Positions 19,496 through 28,238 of a stretch of DNA of 64,000 nucleotides are shown in pieces. The translations under genes were made by a program, and so were the position numbers. The notes under the pieces are model-generated. The model was not told the origin of the DNA. It saw nothing but the letters and a program-made list of their open reading frames with translations, and did no database searches. Source of the stretch: Kordia algicida OT-1. GTDB lineage: Bacteria; Bacteroidota; Bacteroidia; Flavobacteriales; Flavobacteriaceae. Every line of letters starts with the position of its first letter. Position 1 is the stretch's first letter. The stretch spans positions 1,441,432 through 1,505,431 of the forward strand of contig NZ_DS544873.1 in assembly GCF_000154725.1 (NCBI RefSeq). The letters are read 5' to 3'.

Positions 19496-20209
19496 CTACT
19501 CTGCTTTATTTTTGATGACTAATCTAAATCCTTCACCATGAATATTTAAGATTTCCACGTCTTCGTCTCTTTTTAGATACTTACGTAGTTTTGCAATATA
19601 AACATCCATTGATCTAGAAGTGAAGTAGTTATCATCTCTCCATATCTTTGTTAATGCTAATTCTCTTGGCATTAAATCATTTTCATGTAGTGCTAACAAG
19701 CGTAGCAATTCGTTCTCCTTTGGCGATAATTTAATCGGTTCTTCATCATCGAATGTTAAAAAACGAAGTTTAGAGTTTAAACTAAATCTTCCAATGACAA
19801 ACTCAAATTGTTTGCTGTCTGCTACAGAATCTGATGTTTTACGTTGCATTATTGCTTTGATTTTCATCAATAATACTTCCGAATCAAAAGGTTTATTTAA
19901 GTAGTCGTCTGCTCCTACTTTGTAGCCTTTCATTACATCTTCTTTTAATGCTTTTGCGGTTAAGAAAATGATAGGAACTTCTGTATTTTTTTCACGAATT
20001 TCTTTCGCAAGTGTAAAACCATCCTTGTACGGCATCATTACGTCAAGTATGCAAAGGTCGTAATTGTCTTTTTTGAATTTTTCAAATCCTTCCATTCCGT
20101 TCTTTGCATGAACAACGTCATAATCGTTCATTGAGAGATAGTCTTTTAATACAGTTCCAAAATTCGGATCATCTTCTACTAATAAAATTTTTTTGTTTTG
20201 AATCTCCAT
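19496..20209 (-). CDS. OmpR-family response regulator (RprY-like)
   Basis: This 237-aa protein has a receiver domain (1-120) with the phosphoacceptor D56 (LCILDVMMP) and a switch lysine in NKPFDSE, followed by a winged-helix DNA-binding domain (about 135-232, ELLRLLALHENDLMPRELALTKIW). It is transcribed after its histidine kinase with a 5-base gap. The pair resembles the Bacteroides RprX/RprY system by layout and sequence, a conserved two-component pair in Bacteroidota, but target genes cannot be read from the window. Confidence 0.92.
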   Translation of the reverse strand: MEIQNKKILLVEDDPNFGTVLKDYLSMNDYDVVHAKNGMEGFEKFKKDNYDLCILDVMMPYKDGFTLAKEIREKNTEVPIIFLTAKALKEDVMKGYKVGADDYLNKPFDSEVLLMKIKAIMQRKTSDSVADSKQFEFVIGRFSLNSKLRFLTFDDEEPIKLSPKENELLRLLALHENDLMPRELALTKIWRDDNYFTSRSMDVYIAKLRKYLKRDEDVEILNIHGEGFRLVIKNKAE

Positions 20210-20214
20210 GTTAG

Positions 20215-21795
20215 TTACGATATTAATGGTAATTTAATAATGAATGTACTTCCTTTGCCCTTCTCACTTTCAACGCCTATTTGACCTTCGTGGTCATCAA
20301 CAATTCGTTTTACGTAAGCCAAGCCAAGTCCGTGCCCTTTTACATTATGAATATCACCTGTATGTTCTCTATAAAATTTTTCAAATATTCTCTTTTGTAC
20401 AGATTTGGACATTCCTTGTCCCTGATCTTTTACTTTAATCTGTATATAATTTTTCACCTTTTCGGTGTAAATGTCAATTTTTGGTTCGCCTTCCGTGTAT
20501 TTAATAGCATTGTCTAATACATTGACTAACACGTTGGTAAAGTGTGTATCATTTGCCATTACCATACTATCTTTGGCGTTTAAATGTGTTTTCACATAAC
20601 CATTTCTGTCTTCTACAATTAGCTCAATATGAGACATGGCATCTTCTATTAAGTCGTGCACATCTACTTCTTCCTTACTAATTTCCAATTGATTTTTCTC
20701 TAGTTTGGAAATTTGCAATACATTTTCAACTTGTGCATGCATTCGTTTGTTTTCTTCACGAATCATTCCCAAATAACGCTTTACTTTTTCTTTATCATCA
20801 ATTACTTTAGGGTTTCTTACCGCATCTAACGCCAAGTTTATTGTTGCAATTGGTGTTTTAAATTCGTGCGTCATATTGTTGATGAAATCAGTTTTAATTT
20901 CTGAAATCTGCTTTTGTTTTATCAACTGATACAAAGCACTTGAATACGCTATTATGATAATTAATGTAAACACAATCGACATGATTGCCATTCCCATGAT
21001 AGATGATAATACATACTTATTTTTCTTGGGAAAACTAACAAATAAGGTGTAATTTCTACTGTCTCCATCTTCAAATAGTGGAACATCATACATACCACCA
21101 TTTGTTATTTTGAACTGATCCGATTTTATCTTTGTGGCAAGTCCATCATCATACACGCCAAATTCATAATCTAAATTAAGTCCCAACTTATCTAAGTTGT
21201 TCTTTATCAAAAAATCTAGAATATCAACAGATACGCGCTTATGAATTGGAATCTGCTTAGTGAATTCATTAATATCGTCTTGATATTGAGCCATTTTTCT
21301 AGAAATATTATCTACTTCACGCATACGCTCAATAAAGGATAAACTACTCACATTTGGATCATCCAATAAGTCTTCTTTGTATACAGTACGCGTTTTTACA
21401 CGTGTGTAATTTTTTAAACTCGTACTATCATCTTCATTATTACTGTCAATGAACGTTGGAAAAATATTGTAATCTTCTTCTATGATTCCTCTTGAATAAA
21501 TACTTGTTTCATTGTTCTTTTCATTTCTACTTGTAATTTGTAGTATGCTAACAATTTGGGAACTTTCAGGTTCTTCAATACTATCTATTAACTGTTGAAA
21601 TTTTGTATAGTATTTAAGGTGTTCAGACTGAATAACACTTTCAGTAACATTCGTTAGAACTTGGTTTGCATTTAAGGAAAAAGATTCTTGCTTTTCTTTT
21701 ACAGCAGAAGCTATCCAATATCCTTGAACAAATATAATTCCCACGAGCGATAAACTCATTAAAATAACTAGAACAACAAATAATCGTTTACTCAT
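20215..21795 (-). CDS. Membrane sensor histidine kinase (RprX-like)
   Basis: This 526-aa kinase has an N-terminal helix (5-25), a long periplasmic sensor region (about 30-262), a second helix (263-287) and a cytoplasmic HisKA-HATPase core. The phosphoacceptor is H310 (NNMTHEFKTP). The N box (NVLDNAIKY), the D-box DQGQG and GHGLGLAYVK complete the ATP-binding domain, with G and F boxes normal. It lies directly upstream of the response regulator and 81 bases downstream of coaE, so it may read through from the GT2-YbbR-CoaE unit or have its own promoter. The signal sensed is unknown. Confidence 0.93.
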   Translation of the reverse strand: MSKRLFVVLVILMSLSLVGIIFVQGYWIASAVKEKQESFSLNANQVLTNVTESVIQSEHLKYYTKFQQLIDSIEEPESSQIVSILQITSRNEKNNETSIYSRGIIEEDYNIFPTFIDSNNEDDSTSLKNYTRVKTRTVYKEDLLDDPNVSSLSFIERMREVDNISRKMAQYQDDINEFTKQIPIHKRVSVDILDFLIKNNLDKLGLNLDYEFGVYDDGLATKIKSDQFKITNGGMYDVPLFEDGDSRNYTLFVSFPKKNKYVLSSIMGMAIMSIVFTLIIIIAYSSALYQLIKQKQISEIKTDFINNMTHEFKTPIATINLALDAVRNPKVIDDKEKVKRYLGMIREENKRMHAQVENVLQISKLEKNQLEISKEEVDVHDLIEDAMSHIELIVEDRNGYVKTHLNAKDSMVMANDTHFTNVLVNVLDNAIKYTEGEPKIDIYTEKVKNYIQIKVKDQGQGMSKSVQKRIFEKFYREHTGDIHNVKGHGLGLAYVKRIVDDHEGQIGVESEKGKGSTFIIKLPLIS

Positions 21796-21876
21796 TCGAT
21801 CAAAATTAACGTATAATATCGGTTATAATAACTTTTTAACCAAACCTTAACAAATATGTTAATTTTATCAGATTAT

Positions 21877-22461
21877 CTAGCGTATCAGCGATATTTCCTG
21901 ATGTATTTTGACTACTTGTGCTTTTGCCTTTTCGAGATCTTCATTATGAATTACATAATCGGAAAGTGCTATTTTTCGTTCGTCACTCCACTGATTGTCC
22001 ATGCGATCTTGAATAGCTTCTCTTGAGGTTTGATCTCTTAGCAATAATCGGCGAAAACGCTCTTCTATCGGAGCTACCACGGTAATAATCTTGTCGCATT
22101 GTTTATAGGAATCGTTTTCAAATAAAATAGCAACTTCTTTTATCACATAGGTTTCTTCGCTTCGTTCCGCATACCAATCTTTAAAATGTTGTCCAACTTT
22201 TGGATGCACAATAGCATTTATCTTTTTTAATGCTGCTGGCTTGTTAAAAACTATGTTAGATAGATATTTTCTGTTCAACTCACCATTAATATAAGTTTTT
22301 TCGCCAAAAGCAGCAATTAATTCACTTTTTAATGTTTCTGATGAATGCATAAGCTTCTTTGCTTCTACGTCTGCAATGTAGATAGATACACCTAATTCCT
22401 GAAACATTTTTGCAATGGTCGTTTTTCCGCTTCCAATGCCACCTGTAAGTCCTACAATCAT
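21877..22461 (-). CDS. coaE: Dephospho-CoA kinase
   Basis: This 194-aa enzyme makes the last step of coenzyme A synthesis, phosphorylating the ribose 3'-OH. The P-loop GGIGSGKTT (7-15), the D in IYIADVEAKKL (substrate binding) and the lid region RFRRLLLRDQTSREA are present. The ATG overlaps the YbbR gene by 4 bases, so it is translationally coupled to it. The YbbR-CoaE pair is a common arrangement in Bacteroidota. Confidence 0.95.
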   Translation of the reverse strand: MIVGLTGGIGSGKTTIAKMFQELGVSIYIADVEAKKLMHSSETLKSELIAAFGEKTYINGELNRKYLSNIVFNKPAALKKINAIVHPKVGQHFKDWYAERSEETYVIKEVAILFENDSYKQCDKIITVVAPIEERFRRLLLRDQTSREAIQDRMDNQWSDERKIALSDYVIHNEDLEKAKAQVVKIHQEISLIR

Positions 22462-23420
22462 TTCTTTATTAAAAAGTTTATTTTTGTGTTTTCGATTCGA
22501 TATGTCTTTGCCGTTTTTGGAAATTTCACCAATTTCGGAATCAAAAAAGAAGCTTCTGTTTTTTCAATATCCTTGTAATCGCAGTAAATTGCAAAGTCGC
22601 TTGCCGTAATTTTATTAAAATCTGTAACGTTTGCCGTATACGTAATCGTGACTTCTTTTGGGAATAATTTGATCGAATATCCTTGCGGAAGATTTTGCAC
22701 ACGTATAGGAATATCTAATTTTCCTTCGGTGAATTTATCAACTTTTGCAACAGCTTTTACGGTTGGTTGTGAAAATTTGAGCCGTTTTAACGAATCGTTT
22801 TTTAAAAGTTTTAATTCGAGATTAATATCCTTGCTAATGTCTTCAACTTGCCTGATTTCCGTATAAACGACCTTTAAACTATCAATGACATCTTCTGGTC
22901 CTGAAACTTCAATGGTCTTTGGTTGAACCTGCAAAGAATCATACAAATTATATCCTTTTTCAAATGCTAATTCCAATTGAGGAATTACAGGAACTGCTTT
23001 CGTTTTGTTCTTTCCTAGTTTTAAAAATAAAGTATCTGGCGCAACTTTTAATATTTCAATTCCTTGATATATATGTCTATTTACTGCTGTATTTGAAAGT
23101 ACATAAAATATATTTTCGCCTTTTGTCTTTTTAACTTTCTCTAAATCGACTTCAATTTCTTTTTTAAATACCTTCTGACTCAACATACGAAAACCCGAAG
23201 TTCTTACGCGTGCTTCTATGTTGCTTTCTTGATTTCCTAGCAAAATTTTATCGTCTGACAAATTCGTGTAAACGACTTTCATTTTTATCGTGTCTGTATA
23301 CGTATTTGATAATTTTACTAAAGTCCATACAATAAAAGAAATGACAAAAAAGATGAGAAATACGTTAATTTTCTTCCCTTTAAAAGTTGCTTTAAATAAA
23401 CTTTGAATTCCTTTAATCAT
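22458..23420 (-). CDS. YbbR-like domain protein
   Basis: This 320-aa protein has one N-terminal transmembrane helix (about 17-38) followed by repeated YbbR-type beta domains (blocks VEVSGPEDVIDSL, LKLLKNDSLKRLKF, PIRVQNLPQGYSIKLFPKEV). In other phyla YbbR (CdaR) controls the c-di-AMP synthase; in Bacteroidota the link to CoaE and GT2 is what recurs, and its role is unsettled. It overlaps coaE by 4 bases and is preceded by GT2 with a 2-base gap, so it is the middle gene of a tightly coupled operon. The bulk of the protein would lie outside the cytoplasm. Confidence 0.85.
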   Translation of the reverse strand: MIKGIQSLFKATFKGKKINVFLIFFVISFIVWTLVKLSNTYTDTIKMKVVYTNLSDDKILLGNQESNIEARVRTSGFRMLSQKVFKKEIEVDLEKVKKTKGENIFYVLSNTAVNRHIYQGIEILKVAPDTLFLKLGKNKTKAVPVIPQLELAFEKGYNLYDSLQVQPKTIEVSGPEDVIDSLKVVYTEIRQVEDISKDINLELKLLKNDSLKRLKFSQPTVKAVAKVDKFTEGKLDIPIRVQNLPQGYSIKLFPKEVTITYTANVTDFNKITASDFAIYCDYKDIEKTEASFLIPKLVKFPKTAKTYRIENTKINFLIKK

Positions 23421-23422
23421 TG

Positions 23423-24430
23423 TTATTTTTTAAAAAATAGTTTTGGAAATCTTTTTTGTGGTTGTTGTTTAAAAATTTTGAGTGCAATTGTCGATTTTAA
23501 AAACCCAATTCCATATCCATAAAATTGAATACAGACAGCAACAAGCGACAAAAATGCTATTTTGATACTTTTTGTGGTACGCAAAGCATCTAATAGTATG
23601 GCAACAAAATATACGCCATAAGCAATTAAAAACCAATGAAAAGTGAAAAATATACTCAAAAATACAGCAATTAGTAATCCTATGCAGAATACTGTTGGAA
23701 ACCAATACGTGATTTTTGCCGTTTCGGGATGCCACAAATTTAGAATTGGACGTACCATTCCGAATTTGTTGACTTGAATATGGAACTTTTCCCAAGAAAT
23801 TCTACGTTTATGATACACAAAAGCTTCAGGAATTAAAACAGTTTCGTAACCTGCATTCCAAATACGAATGGTCAAATCAGGATCTTCTCCAGGATGAATT
23901 TGTCCAAAACCTTGTGTTTTTTCAAAAGCTTCTTTCGAAATTCCCATATTAAAACTTCTCGGTTGAAACTTGTTGACAGCTTTTTTTCCACCACGAATTC
24001 CGCCAGTTGTCAAAAATGCAGTCATGGCATAACTAATTGCTTTTTGTATGTCAGTAAACGAACTGTGTGCTGCGTCTGGTCCGCCAAAACAAGCTACATA
24101 TTTTTTTTGCAATGCTTTGGAAACTTCTGATAAATATTGTGGTGGCAGAATACAATCTGAATCAAAAATCAAATAATAATTCCCTTTGGCGCGTTGCATT
24201 CCATAGTTTCTGGAATCTCCCGGACCTGAATTTGGCTTGAAGTAATAACTAATATCCAACCGATCTTGGTAAGCATTCACTATATCTTCTGCTGGAATTG
24301 AAGAACCATCTTCCACAATAACTACTTCAAAATCATCTTGAAACGTTTGTTTTGAGATACTTTCTAGCAATTCCGCTACCTCATCGGGTCTGTTGAATAC
24401 AGGAACAATAATGGAGAATTTTATTTGCAT
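23423..24430 (-). CDS. Family 2 glycosyltransferase
   Basis: Residues 1-230 are a GT-A fold with MQIKFSIIVPVFNRPDEV at the N-terminus, the DxD-like FDSDC, and GPGDSRNYG as the nucleotide-sugar pocket. The C-terminal part has two to three membrane helices (about 235-300). The ATG at 24430 is chosen over 24451: the longer start would run through a promoter whose TATATTTG box ends five bases before this ATG, and the transcript would begin at or next to the A of the ATG. The product would transfer a sugar to a lipid or surface glycan. It leads the GT2-YbbR-coaE operon. Confidence 0.88.
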   Translation of the reverse strand: MQIKFSIIVPVFNRPDEVAELLESISKQTFQDDFEVVIVEDGSSIPAEDIVNAYQDRLDISYYFKPNSGPGDSRNYGMQRAKGNYYLIFDSDCILPPQYLSEVSKALQKKYVACFGGPDAAHSSFTDIQKAISYAMTAFLTTGGIRGGKKAVNKFQPRSFNMGISKEAFEKTQGFGQIHPGEDPDLTIRIWNAGYETVLIPEAFVYHKRRISWEKFHIQVNKFGMVRPILNLWHPETAKITYWFPTVFCIGLLIAVFLSIFFTFHWFLIAYGVYFVAILLDALRTTKSIKIAFLSLVAVCIQFYGYGIGFLKSTIALKIFKQQPQKRFPKLFFKK

Positions 24431-24434
24431 GTCG

Positions 24435-24465
24435 CAAATATAGGCAAACAAAAAAAGCTGTTCAA
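24435..24465 (-). promoter_or_regulatory. Promoter of the GT2-YbbR-coaE operon
   Basis: TTG (24463-24465), 20 bases, then TATATTTG (24435-24442) on the minus strand exactly fits the Bacteroidota consensus. By analogy with the SRP RNA promoter, the start point is about 24430, so the mRNA would have essentially no 5' leader. Confidence 0.65.
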
Positions 24466-24540
24466 TGAAGAATGATGATTAATCTTAAATATATGCTTGA
24501 TATTAGATTTATAAATTATGTTGCGAAAAAGCAACTATTA

Positions 24541-25689
24541 TCAAGGAGCTACAATAACATTTGTTCCAATAATATTTTCAATAGTTACATTATTTTTAAT
24601 TTCTTGAGTAAACACATACTTTACATCTGTAAAATCAAAAATATAATCTACAGAACCATTTCCTGCCGCATCTTTAGTTCGTGTAGATTCATCAAATCCT
24701 TCAGTAAGAAATTTTACGGTCTTTGTCGGGTACATTTCTTTTAAAAATTTTTCCTGTATTTCATGTCCTTTTGTATGTGCTGCTATAAACTCTGGACTTG
24801 CTGCTGTTAAGCCAGACTTGCTAGTTTCATAATTTGTAATGGCAAAGCGTTCTATCACAAAGTGTAATAACCAACTTTTAAATACATTAGTTGACATTGC
24901 AAGCATATCATCTAAATCTACTTCTCCTGATTGTACACTGTCAATAAAAATCCTATCAGAACTATCAATCAACTGTAAAACAACAGATTGACTTGCATTA
25001 ATGGCACTCAACATCGCTTTGTCATATACATTTTTTGGTATCAATTGCATATACTTTTGGTACAATTCGCCAGCACCATCCATAGCATATATAATTTTTG
25101 AACTGTCGTTTATCTTAGCCAAGAATTTAGCTCTTTTTGTAGCTGTGGTACCTTTAATACTCAGTTTTCGTTGCATCGTAGCAGAAGTAGAAGCCTTCGC
25201 GCCACGGTATTTAGAAACCGCTTCTCCTCTAGCCGCTTTTGCCCCAAAAGTATCTGCTTCACTTTCCAAATTCTTATCGTCATTAATATTGACACCTTTT
25301 TGTAAAACTTTAGTAGGTTTTACAACACCTGCACGTTGTTGTGCTACGTGTGTAAACTCATGACCGATTAAATTTTTTCCTTTGTCAGAATTCGGATTAA
25401 ACTCACCTAGTGCAAAATGCACTTGTTCTCCTTGTGTATATGCACGTGCATTCATTTGTACGGCTTTTTGTGAATTTGTATGAATAGAAACATTTGAAAA
25501 ATCTTGCCCAAAAGACGTTTCCATATTGGATTGCACGGCTTTTGGCAAAGCACTATTTTGCTTTTTTGAAAAACTTGAAGACGTAAAATTATTAGTACTT
25601 GCTTTTGGCTTTACAAATGAATTCCCGTCTTTTCTCTGTATAATATTATTTGTTTTTTCTTGATTGTCTTGTTTCTTCTTTGCTTTCAT
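24541..25689 (-). CDS. DUF4157 (eCIS-core) protein with HExxH motif
   Basis: This 382-aa protein carries a DUF4157 domain at about 44-118, matching the family almost completely: LPKAVQSNMETSFGQDFSNV, SIHTNSQKAVQMNARAYTQG, and HEFTHVAQQ (H110, E111, H114), a zinc-metallopeptidase-like motif. DUF4157 proteins are often linked to extracellular contractile injection systems as cargo or cargo-associated proteins. The N-terminal 43 residues are polar, Gln/Asn/Lys-rich, with no signal peptide, as expected for loaded cargo. The C-terminal 220 residues (after about 165) are unassigned and could be an effector domain. No injection-system genes are in this window, so it is an orphan. It is divergent from the HNH cassette (174-base gap). 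Confidence 0.8.
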   Translation of the reverse strand: MKAKKKQDNQEKTNNIIQRKDGNSFVKPKASTNNFTSSSFSKKQNSALPKAVQSNMETSFGQDFSNVSIHTNSQKAVQMNARAYTQGEQVHFALGEFNPNSDKGKNLIGHEFTHVAQQRAGVVKPTKVLQKGVNINDDKNLESEADTFGAKAARGEAVSKYRGAKASTSATMQRKLSIKGTTATKRAKFLAKINDSSKIIYAMDGAGELYQKYMQLIPKNVYDKAMLSAINASQSVVLQLIDSSDRIFIDSVQSGEVDLDDMLAMSTNVFKSWLLHFVIERFAITNYETSKSGLTAASPEFIAAHTKGHEIQEKFLKEMYPTKTVKFLTEGFDESTRTKDAAGNGSVDYIFDFTDVKYVFTQEIKNNVTIENIIGTNVIVAP

Positions 25690-25863
25690 ACACTGACTTT
25701 AAAGAGCTTTTCTTAAGAATTTAATAAAAAAACAAGATATTATTTTGCATAAAATCATCATAGGGGAAAAACACGGTATTTCCTGTCTTTGCTTTAAAGT
25801 TTATGAAATATTCACGTACTTTATGTAAGTAAAATAATTTACTACCATAAAAAAAGAACCGTT

Positions 25864-28236
25864 GTGATAAAAATTGACAGATATAAAATTCAAAAACCCA
25901 AATTTTTTCATTCCAAAGAATATGAACGCTTGCAACAAGAAATACGTGATTTTTACGGATTGCATAGAAATTCTCGTTCGCAACGTTCTTATGCTGTTCA
26001 ATATATGCCTGAGGAAGTCATCAGCGAATTGATGGAATTGTTTGATTATAAATGTGCCTATTGCGAATCGCACTTATTAGGTTTAAAATCTGGATATGAA
26101 TCGTATTTAGAACGCTTTAGACCTAGCAACAACGCACAAGGTTTTGATAGCAAAGAAATTGACGCCGATCATTATTGGTGGCTTACCTATGACTGGCAAA
26201 ATTTGTATGCAAGTTGTCACAGTTGCCAACGATTTAAATCGAATGTATTCCCTGTTGAAGGAAAAAGAGCTGCTCTACAAACAAATTATGACGAAATTGC
26301 CAAAAAAGAAGATGCTTATTTAATTGATCCATGTGTAGATTTTCCTGAAGAATTTTTTACGTTTAACTTAAAAACATATGAAATTATTCCAAATGAAAAA
26401 TCAAGTCCGTTAGCGTTCTCAAAAATAAAATTTACGCCTGTGGTTGGCGAAGTCATCAAGCAAAAAGCAGAAGCGACGATTCAAGTTTTAGGTTTGAACC
26501 GAAAAGACCTAATTTACGAACGCCAAAACATTGCAGAAGAAACCAAACGTGAAGTTGAAGGCTTACGAAAAGGGATTAAAAACTCACACGCCATTGCCAC
26601 AGAATGGAATGAAATTTTAGATGGGAAGTCTAAAAAAAATCATTTGGCATTTCGAAAAACACTTCTCAATTATTATATAACGGAAGACAAGGAAATTTAT
26701 AGTATCCTATATAATCTGTCCGATCAAATACAATCGTATTTAGATCAGCAACAAAACATGCAACAGGAAATTCAGAAACTACAAATACCACCGAATTTTC
26801 AGGCACAGGAACAAACAAAAGGCTTTAATGAAAGTCTTCCTGATGATCTTCTAGAAAACTTTATGAATGTTGATGATGAAAAGCCGCGATCATCCAAACA
26901 GAAAGAAAAAAAGAAAAAATATAGTAAGTATTTTGCTGATATTCTCAAAAATGTATACCTCGACAAAATTGAGTTGAAAAACTTTAAATGCTTTTCACAT
27001 CTTGTGTTAGAATTGCCAGGGTATGCCGAAGATACAAGTGCCGAACCTTGGTTGGTATTTTTAGGTGAAAACGGTGTTGGAAAAAGTTCTGTTCTCAAAG
27101 CCATTGCCATTGCGCTTATGGGAAAAGAATATTTAGATGTGCTTAAAATTAAAGTTGACGACATCCTAAAATACGGGAAACAAAGCGGTTATATAAAAGT
27201 GTATGGTAAAGGAAATGACGAAGTTTTTGAAGTCACTTTTAACAGAAAAACTCAGGAAATTACCGCAAGTGTTGAAACGCCTCCAGCATTTATCATTGGA
27301 TACGGTTCTACACGTTTGTTGCCTAACGGAAGAAATTTAGAACCCGAAACGGATCACCCAAGTTATTTAAAAGTAAAGAATTTATTTGACGCTTCTGTTT
27401 CACTGTCAAATGCAAAAGATTGGTTTTTAAATAGTGACCGAAAAACGTTCGATCAAGTGTCTAAAACCCTGAAAAATTTGTTATTGTTAGACGATTTAGA
27501 TTCTATCGGAAGAAGTAAAAAAAATAATCAAATATTTATCAAATATCATCACTCTGGCGACAATATTAATATTGACCATTTAAGTGATGGTTACAAATCT
27601 ATTTTTGCTGTTGCGATTGACATGATTTATACACTGTCGCAGAAAAACGTTGTGTACGAATTGGCAGAAGGAATTGTGCTGATTGATGAAATTGGCACAC
27701 ATTTACATCCACGATGGAAAATGGAAATTGTAGAACGTTTACGTAACACATTTCCAAAAATTCAATTTCTCATCACAACGCATGAACCTTTGTGTTTACG
27801 AGGTTTAAAAGAAAATGAAGTTGTGGTTTTAAAGCGTGATTCAGAAAATGCAATTATTGTTTTGAGCGAATTACCAGACCCAAGTAGCTTACGCATCGAT
27901 CAATTATTAACTTCAGAATATTTTGGATTGAATAGTACGATGGATGTCAAAACCGAGTTGCTCTTTAAAGAATATTATGAGCTGTTGGCTATTGATGAAT
28001 CTGAACGAAATGACGAACAGAAAGTAAGGCTTGAACAACTCCAAAAAGAAGTAAAAGAATTGAAATACATGCGTTTTGGAAACGACAAGCGCGAAGAAAT
28101 TATTTATCAAGTTGTAGACGAATTGTTAGCTAAAAACATGCGTAACAAAGACTTGAAAATTGATGTGAAAGATATTAAACAAGAAGCAATTGACAGAGTA
28201 CGTAATCTTTGGAAAAAATTAGATCAAAAAAAGTAG
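25864..28236 (+). CDS. Fusion of degenerate HNH domain and AAA (PtuA/SMC-like) ATPase
   Basis: This 790-aa protein begins at a GTG codon (MIKIDRYKIQ); no in-frame ATG was found just upstream. Residues about 55-160 follow the zinc-bound HNH layout of TIGR02646/PtuB-like nucleases (CAYC 64-67, SCHSC 117-121), but the catalytic motif xEHFRP reads LERFRP (His to Arg at 84) and the Asn after the last Cys is Gln122, so it looks catalytically dead. Residues about 365-665 are an ATPase: Walker A GENGVGKSS (401-409), signature LSDGYKS (573-579), Walker B VLIDEIG (605-611), switch H640 (TTHEP). A coiled, Lys-rich linker (about 340-355) joins them, and a C-terminal helical part is charged. It is the first gene of a two-gene cassette, two bases before the next ATG. 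Confidence 0.85.
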   Translation: MIKIDRYKIQKPKFFHSKEYERLQQEIRDFYGLHRNSRSQRSYAVQYMPEEVISELMELFDYKCAYCESHLLGLKSGYESYLERFRPSNNAQGFDSKEIDADHYWWLTYDWQNLYASCHSCQRFKSNVFPVEGKRAALQTNYDEIAKKEDAYLIDPCVDFPEEFFTFNLKTYEIIPNEKSSPLAFSKIKFTPVVGEVIKQKAEATIQVLGLNRKDLIYERQNIAEETKREVEGLRKGIKNSHAIATEWNEILDGKSKKNHLAFRKTLLNYYITEDKEIYSILYNLSDQIQSYLDQQQNMQQEIQKLQIPPNFQAQEQTKGFNESLPDDLLENFMNVDDEKPRSSKQKEKKKKYSKYFADILKNVYLDKIELKNFKCFSHLVLELPGYAEDTSAEPWLVFLGENGVGKSSVLKAIAIALMGKEYLDVLKIKVDDILKYGKQSGYIKVYGKGNDEVFEVTFNRKTQEITASVETPPAFIIGYGSTRLLPNGRNLEPETDHPSYLKVKNLFDASVSLSNAKDWFLNSDRKTFDQVSKTLKNLLLLDDLDSIGRSKKNNQIFIKYHHSGDNINIDHLSDGYKSIFAVAIDMIYTLSQKNVVYELAEGIVLIDEIGTHLHPRWKMEIVERLRNTFPKIQFLITTHEPLCLRGLKENEVVVLKRDSENAIIVLSELPDPSSLRIDQLLTSEYFGLNSTMDVKTELLFKEYYELLAIDESERNDEQKVRLEQLQKEVKELKYMRFGNDKREEIIYQVVDELLAKNMRNKDLKIDVKDIKQEAIDRVRNLWKKLDQKK

Positions 28237-28238
28237 TT

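Noticed and set aside
24541-25689. Part of a full contractile injection system locus
   Set aside because: No sheath, tube, baseplate or AAA loader genes were found on either side; only the DUF4157 protein is present.
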